From the NCBI GenBank assembly GCA_009193035.1, contig SWDT01000225.1:34426-98425 (forward strand): a DNA stretch of 64,000 bases, read 5' to 3'. Each line of letters begins with the position of its first letter. Within the stretch, counting starts at the first letter, position 1. This stretch comes from Halicephalobus mephisto. Taxonomy: Eukaryota > Nematoda > Chromadorea > Rhabditida > Panagrolaimidae. Of this stretch, positions 23,701 to 36,100 are shown in pieces. The notes under the pieces are model-generated. The model had not been told where the DNA came from. It did not search any database and worked only from the letters and a program-made list of their open reading frames with translations. The translations under genes and the position numbers were made by a program.

Positions 23701-25285
23701 TGACTAATGCCTTTTTTCGCGTAAGATCTTTTTTTTAAAATCACGATGAAAATAATAAATCACTAAAAAAAGAAAAACAAAGATTAATAAAAAGTGGAAA
23801 AAAATTATTTTTGGCATTGACCACAAAACGCCAAATTTGATTTTCAATAATAAACTAAATTTGGCGTTCTGTGACTAATGCCATTTTTCGCGTAAGATCT
23901 TCTTTTTTAAATTACAATGAAAATAATAAATCACTAAAAAAATGAAAATTAGAAAAACAAAAAAATTATTTTTGGCATTGACCACAAAACGCCAAATTTA
24001 GTTTATTACTGTAGAATGATTTATTTATTTAAAAAATATTAAATTTTTCAGGAACCTTCCTCGAGCCATTTATATCTCCTTGCCTGTGGTTACTGTAATC
24101 TACCTCCTGGTGAATCTGGCGTACTTCTCGGTTCTGACGCCGAGGGAGATTCTGGATTCAGATGCCGTCGCAGTGACCTTCGCCACCTATGCCATGGGAC
24201 CTTTGTCGTTCTTAATCCCGATATCCGTTGCGATATCCTGTATCGGTACTCTCAACGGGATTATCTTCGCTTGTTCGAGAATGTTCTTCGCGGGAGCCAG
24301 GAACGGACATCTGCCGGGGGTCTTCGCGATGATAAACGTGAAAAAACGGACTCCTATGCCTTCGATAATCCTTCTTGGAGGATCTGCAATAATAATGCTT
24401 TTTTTCGAAAATATTTATGTTTTAATTAATTATTTGGCTTTTGGCGAAAGTGCCGTAGTCACAATGGCCGTCGCCGGACTTTTAAAAATGAGATTAACTC
24501 AAAAAAACAAAAAAAGACCGATTAAATTTTTCATCGGAATTCCGATTATTTTCTTAATCCTTTGTTTCTATATTCTCATTTGTCCATTTTTCGAAAAACC
24601 GATGGAATTAGTATACGCTACTGTGATCATTGCCAGCGGCATTCCCATCTATGTCATTTTTGTCTACTGGGAAAACAAGCCAGCCAAGTTGTTAAAACCT
24701 TGGGGTAAGTTAATTTTTATTAAAAAATATAAATTTTTTTAATTTCAAAAAAGTATAATTTTTTTAATTTCGAAAAATTATAAATTTTTTTGATTTCAAA
24801 AAAGTATAATTTTTTTAATTTCGAAAAATTGTAAATTTTTTTAATTTCAAAAAAATAAAAAATCTTTCGTGTCGAGACCATTGTTTTGAATTTATTTAAA
24901 AATAGAAATTAAAAGTTATTAAATTAAAAAAGTTGGTCCCATCACGAATAATGTTTAAAAAATAATTAATCAAATTTATAATTGAAAATTATTTTTCGTG
25001 TCGAGACCATTATTTTGAATTTATTTAAAAATAGATTTAAAAAACAAAATTTTAAAAAGTTGGTCTCCCACGAATAATGTTTAAAAAATAATTAACCAAA
25101 TTTATAATTGAAAATTATTTTTCGTGTCGAGACCATTGTTTAAAATTTATTTAAAAATAGAAATTAAAACAACTTTAATTTTATTATTTTTTATAAAATT
25201 TAATTTTAAAAGTTTTTTAGAAGCTTTTACTCGAGTAATCCAAGGAACTCTCCTCTGTGTCCCCAACGACGAAACACCCCAATGA
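20783..25285 (+). CDS. LAT/y+LAT-type amino acid transporter (SLC7 light-chain family)
   Basis: Four exons, 20783-20972, 22879-23473, 24052-24704 and 25221-25285, join in frame (phases 1, 2, 1) to a complete 500-aa protein, the usual LAT length. The ATG at 20783 lies just after a TTTTTAG acceptor. Residues 44-64 carry the APC-superfamily substrate motif ([10 protein letters not shown]), followed by about twelve hydrophobic segments; [20 protein letters not shown] and [17 protein letters not shown] are LAT hallmarks. It should exchange neutral or cationic amino acids at the plasma membrane. Vertebrate LATs form a disulfide with 4F2hc or rBAT through a cysteine in the FPxCPVPE loop; here that loop reads FPDNPVPE, so the cysteine is missing. 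Nematode relatives are called AAT; I cannot say which paralogue this is. It is convergent with the FRRS1-like gene, 175 bp apart. Confidence 0.95.
20973..22878 (+). repeat. Intron 1 of the transporter gene, with AACTTTGAAGTT array
   Basis: A/T tracts fill the first half. From 22015 to 22810 the words AACTTTGAAGTTAAATTTTG and GACTATTAACTTTAAAGTTA are repeated over 25 times in a loose 25-35 bp rhythm. The core AACTTTGAAGTT is nearly self-complementary. No exon seen inside. Confidence 0.85.
23520..24010. repeat. Three tandem inverted-repeat units in transporter intron 2
   Basis: Each of three copies (about 23526-23672, 23685-23840, 23857-24002) begins with AATTTGGCGTTCTGTG plus ACTAATGCC and ends with GGCATTGACCACAAAACGCC plus AAATT. 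These form terminal inverted repeats of about 25 bp around a 100-bp AT-rich centre. They look like a MITE amplified in place. The last copy ends some 45 bp before the exon 3 acceptor. Confidence 0.85.
24720..25190. repeat. Tandem repeats in transporter intron 3
   Basis: A short AATTTCGAAAAATTATAAAT array is followed by about three copies of a 118-bp unit holding TTTTTCGTGTCGAGACCATT, AATTTATTTAAAAATAGA and CACGAATAATGTTTAAAAAA. The CGTGTCGAGACC word is a common nematode dispersed motif. Confidence 0.8.
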
Positions 25286-25460
25286 TGGCCTAGTTTTTGT
25301 CTTTCTACTTCGCGGGTTCCAGTTTAGTCCTGGTGAATCCCATTTATCCTCGGTGAAAATTGCTCAAAAAATCAAAGAATATTTATCAGATTACTTTCAA
25401 AATAAAAATTTCTTTATAGTAAAATTACTGTAGATTAAACCTCGTAAATTCCAAAAAAAA

Positions 25461-28400
25461 TTACAGTAAAAATATAGCCAGAAGAGTTACTGTAGCAATA
25501 CTGGCAATTCCAAAAAGTATATATCCAACAAGATTGACAAATTTGTCTTTGGATTCTCTTTCGTAAATCCCGGCTCTGAGGTTTGCTTCATAAGCGTCCT
25601 GATGGTACTTTCCTCGTCCTTGAAGTTCCACAGAAGTGACGGCAAATTTCTGACGATGTTTGATCCTCAAAATATCGTAAATCTCCAAAGCAGCGATCAG
25701 AGCAATGGCAACAACGACGTAAAGGATAATAATCACCAAAGGCCAGGTGGTGTCGGACCAAAGAGAAACGAACTTGATAATGGCGATGAAGGCGGTTATT
25801 ACTAAAAATAATAATTTATTACAAAAATTCAAAAATAAACTTTTTACAAAACATTAAAAGTTTAAAATTTTATAAATTTCCATGTATTCTGGAATTTTAT
25901 AAAATTTAAAACACAAAAAATGAAATTTTTTAAATATTGAGAATTTTCAATTTCAATTTTAAAATTTTTATAGATTCTGGAAGATTAAAAAACTAAAAAA
26001 TTTTATGATATTCCGATAGTCCTATAAAAATTCAATAAAAAATATTTAAATTTTAATAAAAATTTCAAAAAATAGAAATTTTATAAAAAATATTTAAATT
26101 TTATAAAAATTTTAAGAAATAGAAATTTTATAAAAAATGTTTAAATTTTATCAAAATTTTAAGAAATAGAAATTCAATAAAAAATATTTAAATTTTATAA
26201 AAATTTCAAAAAAAAAAATTTTATAAAAATTTCAAAAAATAAAAATTTTATAAATGTTTAAATTTTATCAAAATTTTAAGAATTTTATAGAAATTAAATT
26301 TAAAAAATTCAAAAAATAAAAAATTTTTTTAAATGACTTACATGCAAGAATAATGGCCAAAATTCCGAAAGATCTATGAATCCAGTTAAAAATAGGTCTT
26401 TTAGGATGATCGGAACCACAACGAAGAAGAGATCCAAATGGTTGAATAACAGCAATAATAACAGAAATCAATCCAATAATTGAATGAATAGCTCCTGCAG
26501 AAAGATTATATTCAGAAGGACGATTTGCTTGAGGACCAGTCCATTCTAAATCTTTTCCAACAAAAACAATAACAGCACCAATAACTATCAGCACCACAGC
26601 AGTCACGTTTATTGCTCGATGAATATGGAACCATATATGAATACCTCCAATTTTAGAGTACGGTATTGCTGATCTAAGATATCTTGCAGAAAAAATAGCG
26701 ATTGCCACCATTGCAAACCATCCAATCAACATAAAAAGACCGTGAAGTCTGATCAAGAAAACTTTCGTGTTTCCTGTGAGAGAAAAGGGACCTGTTCCTT
26801 TCTGAACCGGGATTGTCGCTTGTTTTGGGGGATTTTCTGGTTGAATTTCATTGTTTTCAGATCCAGAAGGATTAGAATCTCCCGATTGGACTTCTTTGTT
26901 ATCAGAATCAGAAGGCGAATTATCTCCATTTGAATTATCCGGTTGAATTTCTTCTTTTTCGGATCCAGAAGTCGATGAATTGGAATCCTCTGAAGGGCCT
27001 GGAGGTCCTGAAGGACTATCGCCGATTGCAGGATCGCTTATATCGACTTCTTCTGGTTCCTGTCCTTGAGTCGGAAGAGGAGCCGTCAAATCCACAGGAT
27101 CCGGAATCGATTGAGCAGCATTATGAACAGCTATTTCTCCAGAAGGCGATCGAGGTCCTCTAGCAGCAAGAATCTGGTAAGATTTATCAAAATCAGGAAA
27201 CTTATCACTAGGTGTAATTTTCGATTGTAAAAATTTACAGTAAATATATTCATCTGTAGCTGCAGAATCAAGCAATTTTGCATTTTCTTCCGTAAACATT
27301 ATCGGTTCATTCCAAGGCCCAGGATTATAGGAAAGCTTCAGGGTCGGAGGTCCATCGTTGGAGACCATACAGGCACTAACCGGATCATTACCCTGAAATT
27401 TTTATATAAAAAATAAATTTAAAAAATTATTATAAAATATATAAAAATCAAAAAATACGTCATTACAGTACATGTTCAAAAATTTTCCAAAAAATCCAAA
27501 TATGTGTAATTTTCTAATTTTTTAAATTAAAAAAATTTATGTAAATTTTCCAATGTTCAATATAATTTATTTTTCACAATTCTTTTAGTAGTTTTCAATT
27601 CTCAAAAACTGTTTAACTTAAATTTCGCTCAAAATCTATCCTAAAATATTTTTGAATTTTTCTAAACATGATTTTTTAAACTTTAATGAAATTCATATAA
27701 AAAAATGAAAAATAACATAAAATTTTAATTTTCTCTAAACTTTTCGGAGATATATTTCGTCATTTCCCAACGAATCATGTTCATAATTGGCCAAACCTTC
27801 CACAGCTGAGAGCGATCTAACCGAGGAACATATTTCATGAACAACTCAAGAAGCTCGGACAAACCCAGAAGTCAGACTCCTATGACAACCTCGGTCATCA
27901 AAAAGAGATCAATCGCATCAAGAATATCCTTGATCATAATCGTCAAATTTAATTGTTTTCTTGTTTTTAATTTTCGTGAAATATTACAACCGAACCCAGC
28001 ATAGTGCGGAATAAAAATTTTAAAAAATATTCATAATTGGCATATTAATAAAAATGTGCAAATTATTTCGAAATTAAAATCGATGACATGCATTTTTGTA
28101 AAAAAATAAAATTCATTATAATGGATAAATTGAAAAATAAATTTCCATTTTTTAAATCATTTATTACTGTCTATTCCAAAAATGTTCAGTTTAATCCGAG
28201 CAAATTTGGGATTCTAGTTTGTCAATCCTCTCAGACAACCGCTTATAAATCATTAAAAAGTCATAAAAAACTATAAAATTGTATGAAATTAGATAAAAAT
28301 ATATAAAATTGCAAAAAACACAAAACTATATGATTTTACATAACATCATAGAGCTTCAATGTTATATAAAATTATAAAATTTTAAATAATATAAATATTG

Positions 28401-29189
28401 GAGTTTTAAAATTATATGAATACTGCGAAATTCTAGGATTATAAAATTGTAGAATTTCTAAGTTGTAAAAAAGATGAAATTTGAGATTTCAACATTATAT
28501 AATTTTATAATTTTTAAGTTATAAAAAATTAGAAAATTTCAAAGTTATGTAAAATTCGAAAATTTTAAATATTATGAGATTTGAAATTATGTAAAATTTT
28601 TAAGTTATGAAGTTTGAAATTTTCTAATTTTATATAACTCAAAAATTCCAAGTTATATAAAATTAGAAAATTTTAAATATTATGAGATTTGAAATTATGT
28701 AAAATATAAAATTAGAAAACTTTAAATTTAAATATTATGAGATTTGAAGTTATGTAAAATTTTAAAGTTATGAAGTTTGAAATTTTCTAATTTTATATAA
28801 CTCAAAAATTCCAAGTTATATAAAATTAGAAAATTTTAAATATTATGAGATTTGAAGTTATATAAAATTTTTAAGTTATAAAGTTGAAATTTTTGAGTTA
28901 TATAAAATTAAAACTATACCATTTTTTCATCTTCAGAAAATCCGGCAGCAACATAATCAACGGGTCCACCAGTTCCTTTCCTGTTACCGTAGACTTCAAT
29001 TTCGACAGCTTTTCCATCTGAACTCGGGCTGTGACCAAAGATGAAATCACATTTTTCATTTGAGTGCTCGTGGCAATTGGCAGGGATCGACACACAATGT
29101 TTCGTCGTACCGCATACTGTAGAATCAAATCCAGTACCGTAAACAACAAAAAAAATTCCAAACAAAAGTAAAATTTCCCGTTCAATCAT
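25461..29189 (-). CDS. DOMON + cytochrome b561 ferric reductase-like protein (FRRS1/SDR2 type)
   Basis: Three minus-strand exons, 29189-28920, 27392-26342 and 25801-25461, join in frame to 553 aa. The ATG lies one base after a TTTTTAG acceptor. Residues 1-20 are a signal peptide (LLLFGIFFVVYG). A DOMON domain follows (about 28-180), with KAVEIEVYGNRKGTGGPVDY and GPPTLKLSYNPGPWNEP. A Ser/Asp/Glu/Pro-rich linker spans about 195-285. A cytochrome b561 core runs from about 300 to 480, with probable heme-ligand histidines in RLHGLFMLIGW, HIWFHIHRAIN, AIHSIIG and NWIHRSFG. A last membrane segment is followed directly by the stop. FRRS1-type proteins pass electrons across membranes to reduce ferric iron; the substrate here is inferred. 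The exon 1 donor (GTATAG) is weak, but frame and domain continuity support it. Confidence 0.92.
25802..26341 (-). repeat. Last intron of the FRRS1-like gene, AAATTTTATAAAAATTT array
   Basis: About ten imperfect copies of AAATTTTATAAAAATTT with AAGAAATAGAAA spacers. No exon seen. Confidence 0.75.
27725..27937 (-). pseudogene. Short reading frame with one internal TGA, inside the FRRS1-like first intron
   Basis: On the same strand as the host gene, a 71-codon frame runs from an ATG at 27937 (MIKDILDAIDLFLMTEVVIG) to a TAA at 27725-27727, broken only by a TGA at codon 22. The later part reads SELLELFMKYVPRLDRSQLW and ends in a basic segment. It is much less AT-biased than the surrounding intron, so it looks like inserted or decayed coding sequence. 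I recognise no family. It could be a retrocopy fragment; including it would break the DOMON domain, so it is not a host exon. Confidence 0.4.
28290..28915. repeat. Tandem repeats of AATATTATGAGATTTGAA type in FRRS1-like intron 1
   Basis: About five copies of a 100-150 bp unit containing AAATATTATGAGATTTGAA, AAGTTATGAAGTTTGAAATT and TTCCAAGTTATATAAAATTA. The array stops about ten bases before the exon 1 donor. Confidence 0.8.
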
Positions 29190-30189
29190 CCTAAAAATTT
29201 AATTATAAAAAATAAAATTAAAACAAAAAATTTCAGATTGTGGAATTACAAATTGACTGTTGAGCGGAACGTCGAAAGACCTTGAAAAATGGGAGAAGAC
29301 GGGCCGATTCGCGTAGAATCAGTCCCAAAACTAGTTTGTTTTGTTTTCCCAGTTTTTGACGGAAAAGGGTCAGAAAAAGTGGACTTTTCAGGTGAGGGAA
29401 AAATGGACATTCCTTCCTAGGCAAAAAATCTTTTTAGTTCAGAAAAAGATGGACATCTAATTTTAGGTAAAAAGAGAAAGTTGGTTCTCTTTTTTAGGTA
29501 AGAGCAGAGCGAGAGTCGGCTCTCTCTTTCGGGTAAAAAGAAAGAATGGACTTTTTTTCCTAAAAAAGGAGGGAGAGAGAAAGTTGGCTCTCTCTTTTCA
29601 GTAAGAAGAAAGAATGGACTTTTTTCTAAAAAGGAAGAGAGAGAATGCACTCGCTCTCAGAAAAGGAATGAAAAACTGCATCTTCTCTTCCAGATAAGAG
29701 AGAGAGAGAAAGTCGGCTCTCTTTTAGGTAAGGAGAGAGACTGCACTCTCTCTTTTAGGTAAGGAAAGAGACTGCACTCTCTCTTTTAGGTGAGGAGACT
29801 GCACTCTCTTTTTTAGGTAAAGAGAAAGAAGACGATTCACTTTTCTGGAAAAGGAAAAAGAGGCTACACTTTTTTCGAAGAAAGATAAAAGATCGGCTTT
29901 CTCTTCTGGAAAAAGTGGAAACAAACTTTTTTGGAAAAAGTTGCGTGAATCGGTCCGATCTTAGATGAAAATTAAAGCGAAAAACCGGACATTTGTGGAT
30001 GGCTGGAGAATGAAACGAGTTTTGGCCAGTCAATTGCCCGAAAGGAAAACACGATCGATCTGAATTCTTGAAGAAGAGAAATCTGATCTACCGTCATCGG
30101 CTGGTCAAGGTCTTTTTTCAAAAACAAAATTAAAATTTATCATTTTTCCAAATAAAAATTTATTTATTTTATTTTGCTAAATCCTAAAA
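29190..30189 (-). promoter_or_regulatory. Spacer between FRRS1-like start and the doublecortin-PLAT gene end, with purine/pyrimidine array
   Basis: At about 29400-29945 the strand is dominated by GAGAGAAAGTCGGCTCTCTC, TTTTAGGTAAGGAGAGAGAC and similar words, in which purine runs alternate with pyrimidine runs; a loose 30-35 bp repeat. Six-frame translations here are Ser/Phe/Lys-rich artefacts. It is upstream of the FRRS1-like gene. AATAAA words on the minus strand near 30150-30175 fit the polyadenylation site of the doublecortin-PLAT gene. Confidence 0.6.
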
Positions 30190-33100
30190 TCAAAGAGCCG
30201 AAGTGAATGGAGAAACTTCTGATTTTTGACGATTTCTGGTTGGAGTAAATGGTTCATTAAAATGAAAAGCGAAAAATAAACCCGTATCTGGATCCGAAAC
30301 CACCACTTCCTGACATTCCCAAGTGAAGTCTTCGTTCCCTGGGGCTTCGACGAAGGCTTCTATTTTTTGGACTTCTCCAATTGAGACAGCTTCTAGTTGG
30401 AACGTTTTTTGCTGAAAAAAAAATTTACAAAACTAGAAATATGACTAATTTTCCATTGAGTGGAATTTTGTTTTTTTTCAAGGTTAATTTGATTCGAAAA
30501 AAACTAGAATCTTTCGAAAAACTAAAGACATATTTCCAAATTTTTGGAAAATTAAAAATTTCCGAAAATAATTTTTAAATTTTCTAAAATTAAACTTTTT
30601 CAAAAAATAAATAAATATTTTCAAATTTATAAAATTATAAATTTCCGAAAATTTATTTTCAATTTTTTAAAATTATAAATTTTCGATTTTTTAAAATTAT
30701 GAATTTACGAGTTTTTTTTAAATTATAAATTTTCAAAAATTTACTTTCAGTTTTTTTTAAAATTATAAATTTACGAATTTTTTAAAATTATAAATTTTCG
30801 AAAATTTATTTTCAATTTTTTTTAAATTATGAATTTACGATTTTTTTAAATTATAAATTTTAAACTTTTTGAAAAATAAATTTTAAATTTACTAAATTTT
30901 TAAAAACTTACAGAATCAGACTCGAATACGGTAGCATTACTAGCGTCCGGTTCTCCCAGGTACCTGCTGCCCGTGTCGCCGAACTCCCCAATGAGATTGA
31001 AATGAACATAAAAAGGTCCGGTGTAGATGGATTTTCCGGAAGAAATCGTGACTTCATATAAAGCTCCATCCATCGGCTGAATATCTGGCCAAATTGCCGG
31101 AAATTCAACTACTGAATATTCTAATAATTCTATTTTTGCCGCAGGAAATCTTACTTCATCACCGTTTACAGCATCAATAACTCGAATTTTTTTAATATAT
31201 ACTCTATTTTTAGGATCTGTATTTTCTTCCGGAAGAACATTCAATCTCTGTTTCCTGTCCACAGCCACCCGAATTTTCCGAAGTTCCCCAATTTCCGCGT
31301 TTTTCATCTGATAGCCAACGATGTTGTCTGTCGGCGAGGTGTCCAAACACTGCATTTTGTCCGTCCCGTCCGCTCCACAGAGGGTCACCTCCGGCAACAG
31401 GGTACTTTGGTCGTCTATCAGCATCGAAACCACCCAAGTAGGAGGTTTCTTTTTCGGTAATTTTGATTTTTTCGATAATTTCGTCGACAATCCTTCCATT
31501 CTCGAAGTCCTAAGTTCTTTGACAAATGAATCTTCTTCATCTCTTCTAGGAACAATTCTAGAATGTTCCAAAACCATACGATAAGGAGTATGGGTAGATT
31601 CCCGAATGAGGGCATGCTGAATGATGAAATCGTCACCGACAGAGTTCTCGACGCTGTGTTTGGTGAACATTCTTTGTACTTCCCCCAATCCGTCGTAGAT
31701 GGCTTCTCCTGTTTCCGTCGGATCAAAGTACATTCTGATCCCGATGAAACGGCCCAAATTCGCAGCTTCAATCCGGAAAGAAACATCCTAAAATTTAAAA
31801 TCCCATATATCAAAAGTCTCATATATGAAGAACTTCAAAAACCCCATATATCAAAAGTCTCATATATGAAGAACTTCAAAAATTCCATATATCAAAAGTC
31901 TCATATATGAAGAACTTCAAAAATTCCATATATCAAAAGTCTCATATATGAAGAACTTCAAAAATCCCATATATCAAAAGTCTCATATATGAAGAACTTC
32001 AAAAATTCCATATATTAAGTCTCATATATGAAAAACTTCAAAAATTCCATATATCAAAAGTTTAGAAAATTTCATATATCAAAAGTTTCAAAGAATTTCA
32101 AGAATCTCATATACTAAAAATCTCAAGAAATTTCATATATCAAAAACTTCGAAAATTCCATATATCAAGAATCCCAAAAATTCGATATATTAGAAATTTT
32201 TAAAATTTTATATACCGGGAATTTAGAGAATTCCATGTGTTAAATTTATATAAAAACTTACATATTTATCTTTTTTATTCTCCTTGTTAGCTATGGATAC
32301 TGGGAAAATTCCACTCTCGCCGTTTTCTCCGAAAAGTTCGATTTTAACATTCGGGTTGCAGAGAGGAATTTTGTGGACCAGGATTCTGAGTTTTCCTTCG
32401 TAAGTACACACTAGAATCGATCAAATACGAGATTAAAGGAAGTCGATATATGAATAACTCACATGGAAGCGTATCAGCCGCTCCTCGGAAAATCACGAGT
32501 TCCCTGAAGGCTTGAGCTCCTTTCTCTTCGCTCTCCCACTTGAGCCACTTCTCCACCGTCACTTCCATCCTTTCTTCCGTGTCCAAATCCATGAGCTCGA
32601 CGTAATCCAGGTAGTAGTCAGGTTTGTCTCCGTTTCCGTCGATTTCGATTCTGATTTTCGTCAAATTTGCGAGTTCCTGTCCGAAATCGACCTGCACCAG
32701 GGAAGTCGAAGGGACCACGGCGAGGGTGTTGTCGTAGATATCCACGGATCTGGACATGACGTCGTGAGAATACCCGAAAATATTCAAATTCGAACTAGTT
32801 CCGCCCTGTCCGTCCTTGGTTCCGTTGTGCAGGATCAACTCCCATCTTCCTTGAGATTTTCTTTCGCTTGCTGTTGCTGAATAATACAAAGCAGTACATT
32901 TGACAGTTCTTTCGAGTTTTCCATCAACTTGACCGCTGTCGAACCATTTAAAGCACTGGAACAAGTACTGTCTTCCAGAATTGCCGCCTTCCACAACTAT
33001 CACTTGATCGATGAAAATTCCACCTCCTAAAATTAATTTTAAACAAAAATTTTATATCAAAATTACTACCATATCCTTTGTGCTCATGCCCTAGGGTGAT

Positions 33101-36100
33101 CTTCCGAAGTCTCCCGACGGAAGGCACCATGACCAAGAAGTCGTCGACTTGTCCTTGAACAAACTTCGGATTCTCGCTCTGTAACCAATTAATGAACTGA
33201 AAAGTCGAATTTTGTGGGTGCAGTGAGAAAATACAGTAAAAAATTTTAAAAATATATTAAAAAAAAAAAAATAAAAAAAATAAAAAAAATAAAAAAAAAT
33301 AAAAAATTTTAAACTTTGAAATTTGAATTTTAAATTTTAAATTTTAAAAATACATACAAAAACAGAATTAAAATGTATATAAATATAACAAAAATGTATA
33401 AAAAAGTAATAATTCGGAAATAAAGCAGTAATTTGAAAAATTAAAAAAATTAAAAATTTAAATATAAAAAAATTTTTTAAATATATATAAAAGTATAAAT
33501 ATGTATAAATGCAGTAAAAATGTATAAAGAAAGTAATTATTTGGAAATAAAGCAATAATATTAGAAAAATTCAAAAATTGATATATGGAATTTTAACTTA
33601 CGTCTTGTTGAAGAATTCTTTTTTCGCTTTCGCCGTCGTCCCCGTGGAGAATGATATATAAATCCGTTTCTGTATCTGCTGCCCAACGATTGCCCGTGAA
33701 AATTCTAACAAGATAAGTCATAGTTTCGTCAGATAAAGTTTCTTCTTCAACGTGATCCTTGCTGAAAGCGCTGTCGAGTCTCGTCGGATGCTCCTCTTCC
33801 TCGTCCGTGTCGATTATTCCTTCTTCTATTGTTTCTAATTTTGGAGATTCTCTTTTTTCTGACAATTTCTTCCTTACTAAATATCCTCTGAAATTTTTCT
33901 GAATAATAATTGCTGCATTTTCTTTGTCGATTTCGTCATCGAAGTGTTCTGATTGCTCAGGTTCGGAGTAGTCCGGATAATCCTCGTTTTCCTCATCCGT
34001 GAAGTGTTCTGATTGTTCAGATTCCGAATATTCGTCGTCAGATTCTGTAATTGGGTTAAATGATTGGGGTCCAGGGGTAGGGGGTCGGGTTTTTAGTTTC
34101 TTCCTCGTCAGATGTCCGCGAGTGTAGGCTTGGATAGTGACTGCCGCTTTCCGTTTTCTAGAGTCTTCACTTTTCGGACTTTCAGGTCCAGAACTTTCCT
34201 CGTCATCTGACACCATGTCACTGGGTGTTTTTGCCTCGATATTGCTCGCCCTAGAAGGAGGCGGGGACTGGATAGAGTCCCCGTCCGAGAGTCCCACAGG
34301 AGCCTCGGGATAGTCGCTTTCCTCGCTGGATCTCGTCGATCTTCCTTCTTTTCCATCTTCTTCGAAATCAGTAGATCTAGGTCTTCCAGAATCCGAGTCA
34401 TTCTCCGCCGAAACAGAACTATGAACCGAATTAGGCGATTTAGTTTCGGAATTTTCGGACAAGTTCCTCCTCGGCTTCAGGGACGTCACTCTTCGATTTT
34501 GGTTTGATTTGCTGTACGGTATTGCCGGAGGGGCCACTCTAGAGACCCTATGAAGAGAGTTGAACGTCTGTGGATGACGGTAATTGAAGGTCCTCCTGGG
34601 GGGTCCAAGGGGGACAGGGGGCCGGGGGGCGTTGAACCTCCTCTCGATCGAGTGGTTGGATCTTCCATTAAAATTAATTTTGGGTTTAATTGATGCCAAT
34701 ACTGTATGTTGATTATTTTCTTTTTTTTCATGATGTTTATAAAAATTTCGATTTATTGGAGGAAGTGAAGTTACTGTAGAATTCGAGGTCGTGATGGACC
34801 CTTCCTTGAGGATGCCCGAGGGCAAGATGGGTTTCTCATGTCTTGGAACGGCCAAAACTCTGGATTCCTTGAGATTTATCAATTGATCCATGTTAGAAAT
34901 CCTGTCTCCAGAAAAAGTGTAGATTTTGACGATGGCGATCTCCAGACCCTGGGACACCTCCTCCAAAACCGCCTCCAGATCCGTTTTTCTGTAAGGACTC
35001 AGCACTATACGGTATATCCGTCCTGGATGCCCATTTAAAACGAAAAATAATTGTTTCGCCGTCATCGGAAGAAAAAGTCCGAAACTTTTCCTGAAGCCGC
35101 CGTTGTATCTGGAGGACGGAAACGAGGACGTCGAAGGAGTCTGATTCAGTTTCTCCCACCGTTTCCTCGCTATTTCTCTCATCCGTTGTTGATGCTTATC
35201 CACAGCATCAATATCCAACGGCTTACCGTATTTCGAAGAAGATACCACGTATCTGAAAATTTTTAATTTTATTTAAAAATTAGATTTTTACAAAAGTTAA
35301 AAATAATTTTTTTTCGAAATTTTCAAAATCTTTCATTAGCTTCTGGAAGTTTTTCAAGGTTTATATAAAATTCTAGTTTTCGTAGAATTCCAGAAGTCTC
35401 TAGAATCCTTCATTAGCTTTTCGAAGTTTATATAAAATTCTAGAAGCTTTTGTAGAATTTCAGAAATCTCTAGAATCCTTCATTGGCTTCTGGAAGCTTC
35501 TCGAAGTTTATATAAAATTCTAGAAGCTTTTGCAGAATTCCAGAAGTTTCTAGAATCCTTCATTAGCTTCTCAAAGTTTCCATAGAACTCTAGAAATCCT
35601 CATAAGATTCCAGAAGTCTCTAAAATCTTTCATTAGCATCTGGAAGTTTTTCGAGGTTTATATAAAATTCTAGTTTTCGTAGAATTCCAGAAGTCTCTAA
35701 AATCTTTCATTAGCATCTGGAAGTTTCCATAGAACTCCAGAAATCCTCATAAGATTCCAGAAGTCTCTAAAATCTTTCATTGGTTTCTGGAAGCTTCTCG
35801 AAGTTTATATAAAATTCTAGAAATCTTCATAAAATTCCAGAAGTCTCTAAAATCTTCCATTAGCTTCCAGAAGTCTCTAAACTCTTTGAAAATCCCCTAG
35901 AAGCTTTAATAAAATCCCAAAAATCTCCAGAATTTTCAATTACGAAATTCTGGTCAAAGAAAAATCGATTTCGAAATCCCCCAATTATTTTTAGCAATTT
36001 TAGTAAATTCTAATTTTTGGAAAAAGAAATCATTACTGTAATTAGTCGACATTTCGATTAAAGTTCAATAACGATTCTGAAAACCACAGTACTCCCTTAT

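Noticed and set aside
27725..27937. Selenocysteine reading of the TGA at codon 22
   Set aside because: No SECIS-like structure was noticed downstream in the AT-rich intron, and nematodes have very few selenoproteins; a nonsense change is simpler.
29233..30033. Several Ser/Phe/Lys-rich minus-strand frames
   Set aside because: Products of the purine/pyrimidine repeat; composition follows the repeat and there is no signal or domain.
30908..35266. Many frames of 60-130 codons on both strands across 30.9-35.3 kb
   Set aside because: They are shadow frames of the large exons of the doublecortin-PLAT gene.
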